NCBI RefSeq assembly: GCF_000337215.1 | Contig: NZ_AOHZ01000002.1 | Location: forward strand, 68,723-115,997 | DNA length: 47,275 bases | From: Natronolimnohabitans innermongolicus JCM 12255 | Lineage (GTDB): Archaea > Halobacteriota > Halobacteria > Halobacteriales > Natrialbaceae | Reading direction: 5' to 3' | Part shown: positions 1 to 7,670 of the stretch, in pieces | How the letters are laid out: every line of letters begins with the position of its first letter | Position numbering within the stretch: the stretch's first letter is position 1 | Made by a program: the position numbers and the translations under genes | Notes under the pieces: model-generated | The model's input: the letters and a program-made list of their open reading frames with translations, nothing else | Database searches by the model: none | Told to the model about the DNA's origin: nothing

Positions 1-18
1 GATGTGTATAAGAGACAG
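1..18 (+). other. Sequencing adapter remnant (Tn5/Nextera mosaic end)
   Basis: The first 18 bases, gatgtgtataagagacag, match the 3' 18 bases of the 19-base Tn5 mosaic end used in Nextera libraries. This is library sequence left at a contig end. It creates the spurious peptide starts MCIRDR and MYKRQ seen when the end is translated. Genomic sequence begins at about base 19, and anything to the left is unknown. Confidence 0.95.
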
Positions 19-456
19 GAACGGTGGTCAACGGCGAGGAGCGAACGGCCTCGAACAAGCGCAAGCGCGACACCGTCGTCCCCGTCGACGACGAACTCCG
101 ACGGCTACTGGTCGGTGGCTCGTGATTCGCCCGGATCCGGTGTCGTCGGCCCGGCCGCTCTTTCTCGACACGAGGGTCGTGGGGCCAGCGCCTGACGCCG
201 TCGGACGGCCGCGATATCGTCGAACAGCACGCTCGAGAACGGGGATGGGTCCGAACCGGCGGCAGGCGACGGAGGACGTCACGCCACACTACCGGCACTT
301 CTTCACGACGCTCCTGCAAGATCGAACCGATGATCGGGGGATCGTCCAGTATCTCCGGGAAGACGTCGCCGGCGACGTGATCGATACTCACACCTACAAC
401 TGGGGCGACCGCGTCCGTGCGGTCTCCCTCGAGTCGATTCACTCCGTTATCGAGTG
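19..456 (+). pseudogene. Tyrosine recombinase (XerC/D-like integrase) C-terminal remnant
   Basis: Pieces of a haloarchaeal phage-type integrase catalytic domain can be read only by changing frame. Frame 3 (from base 18) gives RDTVVPVDDELRRLLVG. Frame 2 then gives WLVIRPDPVSSARPLFLDTR (to about 172), frame 3 gives RGSWGQRLTPSDGRDIVEQH (to about 258), and frame 2 gives EDVTPHYRHFFTT, then RGIVQYLREDVAGDVIDTH and NWGDRVR. At least three frameshifts are needed. The HxxRH box is one residue short (HYRH), and the catalytic Tyr in the family pattern DTYTH reads as His here (DTHTY). The N-terminal half lies beyond the contig end. I infer a dead integrase of a plasmid or provirus. Some frameshifts could be sequencing errors near a contig end. 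Confidence 0.7.
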
Positions 457-609
457 GCCGTCGTTCGGGTTGCAATCGGCGTTCTGTTCGTCTCGAGAGA
501 ATTATTTTCTACAATCGTACGCAATGAGTGTGGTCGAAACGCGCCAGATAAACTCCTTAGCGCTATATCGAATTTGAGTGCGTTCTGTTGCGAATGCCAG
601 GGTGAGCGT

Positions 610-1187
610 TCACAGGATTGCGACCAACTCGTCGTGAGTGTACGGTCGGAAGTGGATGCAGGTACAGGCAGTAAGACGACTATTCAGTCGGTCATCCACA
701 TCGTCAAAGAGGCCTTTTTCGTTATTAGCAATGAAGATCATCGTGATGCGAGGGATGCGGTATAATTCGTACAGGAGGCTCTTGTCCTTAACTGGTCCAC
801 CTCATCAAGGATAACGACGTATGGTGGGCCCTCGTAGTCGCGGAGACGGTCGAGCAGGAGATCTTTCGGGGTAGATTGACGATGGATGTCGATGGTTTGG
901 TTGATGCCGTCGAGAAGGCTGTACAGCGTTTTGAACCGGTTGTGATCCTCCCAGCAGTTCACGTACTGGTGGTTGACATCGACGACGTTCTCTCGAAGTC
1001 GTTCCACTGTGAATTGTGCAATGCATGTTTTCCCGACTCCGGAGGGACCGTGGAGGAAGACTGGATCAGCTGATTGTCCGTCAAGTATCGGCCGGAGGAC
1101 GCTTGAGAGATGGTTGACCTCTGCGTCCCGGTGTTTCACCTCTTGTGGGATGAACTCCGGTTGAAGCACCCGAGCGTCTGTAATCAT
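610..1187 (-). pseudogene. Orc1/Cdc6 replication initiator AAA+ remnant, frameshifted and truncated
   Basis: Reading starts at 1187 with [20 protein letters not shown], typical of haloarchaeal Orc1/Cdc6. Walker A (GPSGVGKT) and Walker B ([10 protein letters not shown]) follow. Just after Walker B, near base 795, the frame breaks. A +1 shift restores [20 protein letters not shown], then LFDDVDDRLNSRLT and FRPYTHDELVAIL, which are the sensor and arginine-finger regions of the family, before a TGA at 610-612. The rest of the ATPase lid and the winged-helix DNA-binding domain are absent. Such orc genes normally belong to plasmids or secondary origins, so with the integrase remnant this points to a decayed integrated element. 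I saw no flanking origin repeats that I could support. Confidence 0.75.
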
Positions 1188-1330
1188 ACCGCGTCGACAC
1201 AGGTCTGTAGTAATAAATTGAACCGGGTGGTTTCCGAATCTCCGAAATAAGAACTAGGGACAGGGATATGGCATAGATACTGAACCAAGGGAATGCACTA
1301 CCTGGAGAGGGCTGTATGGCATATCACTGA

Positions 1331-1340
1331 ATTATTTAAA
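1331..1340 (+). promoter_or_regulatory. TATA box for the HSDR_N nuclease gene
   Basis: The sequence attatttaaa is centred about 31 bases before the ATG at 1367. The longer reading frame's ATG at 1340 lies on the TATA box itself and would precede transcription, so 1367 is the better start. Confidence 0.6.
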
Positions 1341-1366
1341 TGGTTCCTGCATATCACAAGACATGC

Positions 1367-2527
1367 ATGAACGTAATTGAGCCGACTATCTCCAGAGAAA
1401 TCGTGACAGATTTCGTTTCTACTTCAGAATCCATTATAGAGCAGTCTCCCCAGATGAATGAGTCAAACACGAAATTAAAACTCATTCAACCGTTCCTTCA
1501 GAATGTTCTTGGCTGGGAAATTCACGATATGGAGTTGGAATACAGCGTTCAGATGGGCGGGCAAACGTATCATGTTGACTACGCCCTCGCAGTGAATGAT
1601 CTGCCGAAAGTGTTCGTTGAAGCGAAAGGCTGTGATGTTACTCTCAAAGACAAGCACGTAAACCAACTCCAATCGTACCTAAAGCTTCAGGATATTACTT
1701 GGGGGGTTCTGACAAACGGGAAAGAGTTCCGACTCTACCAATTAGAGGTTCAGGATGGACAAGCAGAATTTCATCTCATTGCTGCCCCCTCAATCGAGGA
1801 ACTCAACGGATACAGGCGGGCGTTTTCTGCAATTTCAAAACCAGCTATTGTTAATGGGAGCGCTGCCGACGTAGTTCGTTATATCCGTGAACTGAACAAG
1901 GCTGAAGAAGCATTAGAAACTCGGAAGCCGGAGATTGCAGAGGCCGTAGCAGAGACAGTGACGAAAAATACAACTGATGTCATCTATCAGGAAGCAGAGC
2001 AAGAAGCAAAGGAACTTGTTGATCGACTAGTCAAGGAGCTTCAAACGGATCATGAAAGTGTCGTAGAAGACTCCAGTCCAGAATCAACGAGTAAATCGGA
2101 TATCAATGAAGGCGGCGATCTTCCTGTTACGGCGCTGAGCGACATAGAAGGCGACGATAATAGTCACACGGCTGTGTATGCGAGCGATGAGTCTGGAGTT
2201 GAATTCTTACAAAAATACAAGGCCTGGGGATTTATCTCGATCGCCTCTGAACCAGAATATTTCCTTCTGTACATCACAAGACCGCAGCAGCAGATTAGAT
2301 ACCTTGGTATGGTGGAGGACATCGTCGATGCAGACCATTTTGTCTCAACTAAGGAAGTCCCGAAAGATAAGTACCAGTATGGAGATGGGAAGAAAGTCGT
2401 CAAATTTTCTGAGTTGTACGAATTAGAAGATCCGATTCCGCTTGGGGAGTCATCTCACCGAATGCAGGGGCTTCTGTATACTACGTTAGGCGAGGCAAAG
2501 ACCGCAAAGTCAACTGATGACCTCTAA
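1367..2527 (+). CDS. HSDR_N-type PD-(D/E)XK nuclease, possible modification-dependent restriction enzyme
   Basis: This 386-residue protein has an N-terminal domain like the nuclease domain of type I restriction R subunits and stand-alone type IV-like enzymes. A conserved block (TKLKLIQPFLQNVLGWE) precedes the catalytic core, with Asp71 in YHVDYAL and Glu85-x-Lys87 in VFVEAKG. WGVLTNGKEFRLYQ follows. Residues about 175-260 are charged and probably helical. The C-terminal 110 residues (around LLYITRPQQQIRYLGMV and KVVKFSELYELEDPIPLG) resemble a PUA/EVE-like fold seen in haloarchaeal restriction-related proteins. That match is from memory and is an inference. No helicase or methylase gene is adjacent. 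The gene is AT-rich compared with the core genome, which suggests transfer. Function in restriction of foreign or modified DNA is inferred. Confidence 0.75.
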   Translation: MNVIEPTISREIVTDFVSTSESIIEQSPQMNESNTKLKLIQPFLQNVLGWEIHDMELEYSVQMGGQTYHVDYALAVNDLPKVFVEAKGCDVTLKDKHVNQLQSYLKLQDITWGVLTNGKEFRLYQLEVQDGQAEFHLIAAPSIEELNGYRRAFSAISKPAIVNGSAADVVRYIRELNKAEEALETRKPEIAEAVAETVTKNTTDVIYQEAEQEAKELVDRLVKELQTDHESVVEDSSPESTSKSDINEGGDLPVTALSDIEGDDNSHTAVYASDESGVEFLQKYKAWGFISIASEPEYFLLYITRPQQQIRYLGMVEDIVDADHFVSTKEVPKDKYQYGDGKKVVKFSELYELEDPIPLGESSHRMQGLLYTTLGEAKTAKSTDDL

Positions 2528-2545
2528 TCCCTACAGATGAACTAG

Positions 2546-3544
2546 TCAGAATCGTTCAGAATGCTCTGTTTCTTCTGATGGAATGGAGATCGTGACATCC
2601 CAAGTGGCGTTCGGCCCATGGTCAACAATGACCGAGTTGCCCTTGTGAGTGCGCTTCGCACCACACTCACAATCTAACTGCTCGCCTCCAGACCCGCTTC
2701 GACGCCCGATCCACTTATGCGAATGATCAGTAGGACGGAATCCGCGTTCAATACGCTCTAATTCTCGTGGTTCCGTCTCTTCTGGATCATAAGTGTAGAT
2801 CGGTTGTTCAAGATTTGACTGCTCGTACCGTTCTAATCCACAGCGGTGGCACATCCACCCTGCTCTATTGATCCAGTCGTGATCTCGATCTGGAAATGGG
2901 TTTGAGTACGAGACGACGCGATCGGAGTCATGGGTGAGTATGTAGTTGAGAAACCCACCTTCAGCGCTTGATCCTTCCAATCCAGACGGTGGGTCCGCGT
3001 AGTATGGGGCAAAAGCATCATCCGAGCGGTCGTTAAACGCGGTGAGCATGTTCTCTATAAGGAAGCGGTCTGACTCGAAATCGTTCTCATCTGCCCAGTA
3101 CACGCTGTACCCGAGAGCCAGATAGTCGTGCGTAGCTGCCGCCACGTCTTTTCCTTCGTTTTTCCACTGTACCTCAACAATGACTCCTTTCCCGAAGAAG
3201 GGATTTGCTCCTGAGAAGGAAACGAGTGCGTCTGCCCTTCGTGAATCAGCTACTGTGAGAGTCCACTCACACTCAAGTGTAGCTTCTGGAACGCAATACG
3301 AAAGCTCTTCAGAGAACCGTTGTCGGAGCGCCGAAACAGCCAGCGATTTCCACTTCCGATGGGTATCCGATTCGCCACCAGGACAGTCGGTTGCTGCAAG
3401 ATGATAGAAATGCCGCGCCGCTCCGTCTTTGAACGGACCTCGTGGCCGCATTATTTCCTGACACTTGGTACACTGGAGTTCCTCCCCGTCATCTACTGCT
3501 TCAGGGATCACCAATTCATCATTATGTTCTGCAATAAATGGCAT
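2546..3544 (-). CDS. CoiA-like nuclease-fold protein with zinc-binding motifs
   Basis: This 332-residue protein has the layout of the competence protein CoiA family. A CxxC (Cys25, Cys28) is followed by RHFYHLA with His45/His48, Cys54, and GESDTHRKWKSLA (Glu58, His62, Lys66). A PD-(D/E)XK-like core follows: RRADALVSF, then VIVEVQWK. The last catalytic position reads E-x-Q rather than E-x-K, as is common in CoiA-like members. The C-terminal third adds a CHRC pair (GWMCHRCGLERYE) and a CxC (LDCECGAK), possibly a second zinc site. It converges with the HSDR_N nuclease gene, whose stop is 18 bases away. Composition is AT-rich. A DNA-processing or defence role is inferred; the substrate is unknown. 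Confidence 0.65.
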   Translation of the reverse strand: MPFIAEHNDELVIPEAVDDGEELQCTKCQEIMRPRGPFKDGAARHFYHLAATDCPGGESDTHRKWKSLAVSALRQRFSEELSYCVPEATLECEWTLTVADSRRADALVSFSGANPFFGKGVIVEVQWKNEGKDVAAATHDYLALGYSVYWADENDFESDRFLIENMLTAFNDRSDDAFAPYYADPPSGLEGSSAEGGFLNYILTHDSDRVVSYSNPFPDRDHDWINRAGWMCHRCGLERYEQSNLEQPIYTYDPEETEPRELERIERGFRPTDHSHKWIGRRSGSGGEQLDCECGAKRTHKGNSVIVDHGPNATWDVTISIPSEETEHSERF

Positions 3545-3642
3545 CCTGGGTTCCTATCTTGAATTGAGATGGGGTGGTGATAGTACTTGGTCTAACTGAA
3601 TCGCTTTATTTTGTATAATTTCCCATATTCATTACCTCTATA

Positions 3643-4332
3643 TTATTTCCCGAGCTTTTCTCGCCCTTTCCGAACATTCTTTGAAATCACCTGTTGGGTT
3701 TTCCCACGGGTCTCAGCCCAGTCTTGTTGGGATCTGTTTTGGATATCAACCATCCAGTAGTCAATGGCCTCTGCAGGAGACAAGCCAGTGCTTATCAGAT
3801 CCGCGAAATCACGTTCTGGATCGTATCCGGGAGCTTCTCCGATTGCTACTCGAACAGTGACGCGCTCTTGCTGATCGAACCACTCTCGATCTTCACTTGT
3901 TCCAAGGTGAAACTCACATTCCTTCCACAGCCGCTCCTCCTCATCCCAGTGATCAGTTGCATATGCGATTGTATGCTTGTTTAGGATGCTTTCGTTTTCT
4001 GGCCGGTTCATGTACTGGCCGAAGAATTTGATACGGTACTCTGATCCGCTAACCCCGATTGTAGCAGTATCACCCTCGTCTAAAGTGACAGTCGCTGTAT
4101 TCACGCGTCCTTCTGAGGCGTTTTCTCCCTCCCACGCAGCAAGATACAGCGTAACTGGCCCCTCTACTGGATGATGATGGTCTTGAGTGCATGCACCACC
4201 GCCATATTGCTCTTGGTGTGATCTTAGATAGCTTCGAAAACCCTTGTTTAGCTCGTTTCGACCACTAATCGACGGATCGTTTGAGTCCTCTAAATCTTCG
4301 AACCGAGTTACTTCTGCATCATATTCAACCAT
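3643..4332 (-). CDS. Hypothetical protein with C-terminal sigma-like helix-turn-helix
   Basis: I do not recognise the first 165 residues of this 229-residue protein, which look mixed alpha/beta and contain the His run DHHHPVEGPV. The C-terminal 55 residues (LSPAEAIDYWMVDIQNRSQQ, then WAETRGKTQQVISKNVRKG) match the sigma-70 region 4-like HTH found in many haloarchaeal small regulators, where the family pattern is S-Q-x-x-W-A-x-x-R-G-x-x-Q-Q-x-V. It lies 98 bases upstream of the CoiA-like gene on the same strand and has the same AT-rich composition. Two TTGTACAA palindromes lie between its TATA box and ATG, which suggests it may repress itself. Confidence 0.6.
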   Translation of the reverse strand: MVEYDAEVTRFEDLEDSNDPSISGRNELNKGFRSYLRSHQEQYGGGACTQDHHHPVEGPVTLYLAAWEGENASEGRVNTATVTLDEGDTATIGVSGSEYRIKFFGQYMNRPENESILNKHTIAYATDHWDEEERLWKECEFHLGTSEDREWFDQQERVTVRVAIGEAPGYDPERDFADLISTGLSPAEAIDYWMVDIQNRSQQDWAETRGKTQQVISKNVRKGREKLGK

Positions 4333-4334
4333 AG

Positions 4335-4359
4335 GTTGTACAACTCACAGTTGTACAAT
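4335..4359. promoter_or_regulatory. Paired palindromic operator candidate, two TTGTACAA sites
   Basis: TTGTACAA occurs at 4336-4343 and 4351-4358. Each copy is a perfect palindrome; the first extends to 10 bp (GTTGTACAAC). They are spaced 15 bp centre to centre, about one and a half helical turns. They sit directly before the ATG at 4332 and downstream of the TATA box, over the expected transcription start. A protein bound here would block initiation. Confidence 0.55.
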
Positions 4360-4361
4360 CA

Positions 4362-4371
4362 TCTAAATAAA
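4362..4371 (-). promoter_or_regulatory. TATA box for the HTH gene
   Basis: On the minus strand the sequence reads ttatttagat, centred about 34 bases before the ATG at 4332. The palindromic operator lies between it and the start codon. Confidence 0.5.
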
Positions 4372-4485
4372 CTGTCGGCGCAACCTAAGTACATATTCGA
4401 TCTGTATCAGTAGCTTGCTGAGATATGAATAGTTGGATTCCTATCCTCTAAGGGAAGTTCTTGCAACTCTTATTTCACACCCCAT

Positions 4486-4620
4486 TCAACTTGGAAAGAG
4501 GTCGTGAACGTTTCGTATCAATCGCAACTTGACTGAGTGCTCACGGAACCAACTGTTGGACGCGAATTCGCCAGTACTGAACCGATATCCAGCGCTATCG
4601 ACATTGAGCAACGCTGATGG
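4486..4620 (-). pseudogene. Possible C-terminal remnant of a transposase-like gene
   Basis: Within the roughly 320-base stretch between the HTH gene promoter and the hairpin repeat, one minus-strand frame is open and ends FASNSWFREHSVKLRLIRNV then HDLFPS and TGA at 4486-4488. The ending resembles the basic C-terminus of haloarchaeal transposases, from memory only. No start codon or catalytic DDE core is present. If real, it is a fragment left by decay of an insertion sequence. Nothing else was recognised in this stretch. Confidence 0.3.
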
Positions 4621-4697
4621 CGACTGTTCACGTCGGAGCGTTGAGACTCCGCTCGAGTGACCGTGACCGATCGGACAGAAAGCGCCGCGCCGCGACG

Positions 4698-4785
4698 ACT
4701 ATAGTAGTCAGTGAAACGATTTACACACCGATCGCGACGCTGCCCTGCGATCGGGTGTGCATTGACTTTCACTGACTACTATAGT
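4698..4785. repeat. 88-bp hairpin repeat (REP/MITE-like) overlapping a stop codon
   Basis: The ends are a perfect 19-bp inverted repeat: ACTATAGTAGTCAGTGAAA at 4698-4716 and its complement at 4767-4785. A second nested stem pairs cacaccgatcgc (4724-4735) with gcgatcgggtgtg (4747-4759), with one bulged base and a loop of about 11 bases. No coding capacity is present. The right arm encodes the final residues NYSSQ and the TGA of the HisG-like gene. I recall very similar hairpins dispersed in Natrialbaceae genomes, but could not check this. It may act as a terminator or mRNA-stabilising end. Confidence 0.8.
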
Positions 4786-5707
4786 TCTCGACCGCCAGTT
4801 CCGTCTCGAGGTCGACTCCGTTCAACAGCGATCGAACGGCGCCGACCGTCTCGCTCACTTCGGGCGAACTCTCGAGCAGGACGGTCTCGCTGGGGAAGAG
4901 TTGTTCGCCGAGCAAGAGACCGTGGTCTCGAGCCGTCGATCCCGTGACGGTAAGGTAGACCCCCAGCCCGGTGTCCGCGATCGCGGCTTCTTCCTCGCGG
5001 CCTTCTTCGGGGTACTCGAAGTGAATTCCGTCTAACGTTTGTGTCCCGAGGACGGCCTGGACGAGTCGTTCGTACCGGGGCTCGATACAGAGCGGTCCCT
5101 CGTAGGACTCGAGGAACGCGCGGTCGAGCGACCCCGACGACGGGGCAACGTCGGGCGTCGCCATCAGGGTGTGATAGACGGTGTCGCCGAGACCGGTGAC
5201 GACGCGAACGTCGGTGTCGCTGGGATCGATTCGAGCGTTGATGTCGTCGATCCGGTCGAGGGGTTCCGGCCGAAGGCCGACGACCTCCTCTAAAACGAGG
5301 TCGGCGCTGTCGAACCCGAGCGCGAACTCGTGGGTTCGTAGCGCGCGAAACGGTTCCTCGCGACCGACGAGTTGGATCGTCGTGTCGTCCGGAACGCCAT
5401 CGACGCCCTCGAGTGGAATCCGGACGCTGTCGAAGACGATCCGCCGCGGCTTGCCGGCGCGGTCGTCTCGCAACAGCGTATACTCCGGTTCGGTGGGATC
5501 GTCGACGGTGCTGTAGTCGGCGAGACGATGGTACACGTGGCTCTCGGCGGGGTCGACCGTCCCCTTCGTGAGTGCCTTTTCGTGGCGGAGCGTCGAAGTA
5601 ATGTCGTCCGCGAGATCGGCCACGTCGAGCCGGCGTGCGAGTCGGTCGAGCACCGACTCGAGCGGTCGGCCCTTACGTGGCACTGCGATCGGAATCGTCT
5701 CGCCCAT
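4769..5707 (-). CDS. HisG-like periplasmic-binding-fold protein
   Basis: The 312-residue protein begins METIPIAV-type (MGETIPIAVPRKGRPLESVL), which resembles the first strand and P-loop-like region of ATP phosphoribosyltransferase HisG (IAVPNKGRL). The middle (LGFDSADLVLEEV, RVVTGLGDTVYHTLMA) fits a type-2 periplasmic-binding-like fold, but the classic PRPP-binding signature of HisG is not evident. I therefore do not call it a histidine enzyme; its function is unknown. The last five codons and the stop lie inside the hairpin repeat, so the natural C-terminus may have been replaced. A TATA box (gtttatc on the minus strand, 5731-5737) lies 27 bases before the ATG. It follows the coiled-coil gene by 69 bases on the same strand, with its own promoter. 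Confidence 0.6.
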   Translation of the reverse strand: MGETIPIAVPRKGRPLESVLDRLARRLDVADLADDITSTLRHEKALTKGTVDPAESHVYHRLADYSTVDDPTEPEYTLLRDDRAGKPRRIVFDSVRIPLEGVDGVPDDTTIQLVGREEPFRALRTHEFALGFDSADLVLEEVVGLRPEPLDRIDDINARIDPSDTDVRVVTGLGDTVYHTLMATPDVAPSSGSLDRAFLESYEGPLCIEPRYERLVQAVLGTQTLDGIHFEYPEEGREEEAAIADTGLGVYLTVTGSTARDHGLLLGEQLFPSETVLLESSPEVSETVGAVRSLLNGVDLETELAVENYSSQ

Positions 5708-5776
5708 CGACGGGTTCTCGACCGGCGACGGATAAACGAGTTGCGTTTCCGGATCAAACGCGATCCGTGCTGGCCG

Positions 5777-7573
5777 TTACTCCGAGAACATCGAGCCGAG
5801 CTGGTCGCGCCAGTCCTGAATGTCCGTTACGTCCTCGCGGACGGTCTCGAGGTCGTCGCCGAGGTCGTCGACGTCGTCTTCGACTGCTTCGAGATCGTCG
5901 CCGAGGTCGTCGAGTCCGTCGTCGAGGTCGGAGACGTCCGTTTCGAGTTCGTCGACGGACCCCTCGACGCTCGAGACGTCGTCGTCGACCGTCTCGAGCG
6001 TGTCCTCGAGTTCGGTAACGTCGGTTTCCACGTCGTCGATATCGCTCTCGAGATCGGCGTTCCAGTCGGCCAGATCATCGACGTCGTCCTCGACCTCGTC
6101 GAGGCCGGTTTCGGTCGACTCCACCCGCTCGTCGACGGCGTCGAGGTCGTCTTCGAGCGCCGCGAGATCGGCTTTGAGGTCCTCGATGAGCTGTTTCCCG
6201 GTTCCGTTCTCGGTGAGGAACGCTTCGAGGGCGTCGGTGTAGGCGGCGACCTCTTCAACGCGCGACTGGAGGTGGTCGACTTTCGCAATCTCCGGTCCGG
6301 CGGGTGCTACGTCGAGCGCATCGCGGAGAACGTCGAGGTCGTCGTCCTCGAGTTCCCCGTCGCGGAGTTCCGCCGCGAGTCGAGCGCCGACGGATCCCTC
6401 GACGGCTGGTGTGGTACTATCGTCGTCAGTCGCCTCGGCTTCGCCCTCGTCAACTTCGTCGGAGTCGACGACCGGTGGTTCGGATTCGTCCTCGAGGTCG
6501 TCGGCCGGTTCCGCCATCTCGTCGGCTGCCGGTTCATCCTCGTCGCTCGAGACGTCCTCACTGTCGCCGTCGTCGACCTCGAGGTCAGATTCAGATTCAG
6601 GTTCGGAATCGACGTCGGGTTCGGGCTCTGCGTCGTCGGCCGAGACGTCCTCGTCGTCGCTCGCTGCAGCCTCGAGATCGAGTTCGATTTCTGGCTCGGC
6701 GTCGTCGGCCGACTCGGTCTCCGTCTCGGAGTCGGTGTCGTCTTCAGCGGATTCGTCCGCGTCAGTATCTCCGTCCGTTCCAAGATCGATCTCGACGTCC
6801 GGGGAGGACCCGTCGGCGTCGTCCGCGTCCGGATCTGGAATCTCGTCTTCTTCGAACCCGAGATCGATGTCCGGCGTCTCGTCTTCGTCCTCGTCGTCGC
6901 TCGCTTCGTCGACCGGCTGGGGTTCGACGTCGACATCGTCGAGGTTTAGATCGAGTTCGCCCGCGTCGGCGTCGACGTCGGCGTCGGAGTCGGGTTCGTC
7001 GTCGTCTCTCGCCTGGTCTTCGGCTTCGGCCGCGCCGTCCGCTTCGGCTTCGTTTTCGTCTTCGTCCTCGGTCTGGTCCTCGAGTCCGGGAACGCCGTCT
7101 GCGTCGCCGGCGATCATGTCTTTGACCGGCTGATTGCGATCCTCGGAGACGATGTTGCCGATGACGTCGTCGTCGACCGCTTCGGCGTCGCTGTGGCCGT
7201 CACTGTCGGTAGCGACCTCGACGAGTTCCGGTTCCGTCAGGAACGGTTCGGCCTCGCTCTCGTCGTCGATGCGGATTCCGTAGACGGTCACCAGTCTCTC
7301 GCCGGCCTCGAGCGTGCCGGTGAACTCGACGTGGTTGTCCTGAAAGGCCGTCCAGTCGTCGCTGTGATAGTCGGGATGGAAGCCGACCTTGTCCATCGGG
7401 AACGATTCGGGAATTGTTTCGGAGAGTCGAAATGCCACCTGCTCGGTACGATCCGATTCGATTTCGAATCGGATTGCAGGTACGGGAAACTCGTCCGCCG
7501 TGAACGTCTTCTGGACGGTCAACCCGTCAGCACTGACCTCGACAACGTCGTCCGTGTCGGCGGTGCTACTCAT
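5777..7573 (-). CDS. Large acidic protein: N-terminal beta domain, Asp/Glu/Ser linker, C-terminal coiled coil
   Basis: This 598-residue protein has three parts. Residues 1 to about 115 (including FPVPAIRFEIESDR, ESFPMDKVGFHPDYHSDDW and GERLVTVYGIRIDD) form a domain I recall as conserved in haloarchaea but without known function. Residues about 120-400 are a low-complexity Asp/Glu/Ser/Ala linker. Residues about 430-590 are heptad-rich with repeated DDLGDDLE, DDVSDLDD and VEDDVDDL units, a long coiled coil. There is no signal peptide or membrane segment. A structural or scaffold role is plausible, but nothing in the sequence names a partner. The TATA box at 7596-7604 lies 27 bases before the ATG. 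The opposite strand has a long open frame that is only a composition shadow. Confidence 0.75.
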   Translation of the reverse strand: MSSTADTDDVVEVSADGLTVQKTFTADEFPVPAIRFEIESDRTEQVAFRLSETIPESFPMDKVGFHPDYHSDDWTAFQDNHVEFTGTLEAGERLVTVYGIRIDDESEAEPFLTEPELVEVATDSDGHSDAEAVDDDVIGNIVSEDRNQPVKDMIAGDADGVPGLEDQTEDEDENEAEADGAAEAEDQARDDDEPDSDADVDADAGELDLNLDDVDVEPQPVDEASDDEDEDETPDIDLGFEEDEIPDPDADDADGSSPDVEIDLGTDGDTDADESAEDDTDSETETESADDAEPEIELDLEAAASDDEDVSADDAEPEPDVDSEPESESDLEVDDGDSEDVSSDEDEPAADEMAEPADDLEDESEPPVVDSDEVDEGEAEATDDDSTTPAVEGSVGARLAAELRDGELEDDDLDVLRDALDVAPAGPEIAKVDHLQSRVEEVAAYTDALEAFLTENGTGKQLIEDLKADLAALEDDLDAVDERVESTETGLDEVEDDVDDLADWNADLESDIDDVETDVTELEDTLETVDDDVSSVEGSVDELETDVSDLDDGLDDLGDDLEAVEDDVDDLGDDLETVREDVTDIQDWRDQLGSMFSE

Positions 7574-7595
7574 GAGGGCAACGTTACCACACCAT

Positions 7596-7604
7596 TACTA
7601 TAAA
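7596..7604 (-). promoter_or_regulatory. TATA box for the acidic coiled-coil gene
   Basis: The minus-strand sequence tttatagta is centred 27 bases before the ATG at 7573, the usual spacing for a leaderless haloarchaeal transcript. Confidence 0.6.
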
Positions 7605-7670
7605 TGGTACGGACAGTATCAGATCTGGTTCACAACAGGTCGATCGTGACCGAAAGACGGTCGTGAAATT

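Noticed and set aside
5372-6949. 525-codon plus-strand frame opposite the coiled-coil gene
   Set aside because: It is a composition shadow of the repetitive gac/gtc codons of the acidic protein and crosses two real genes.
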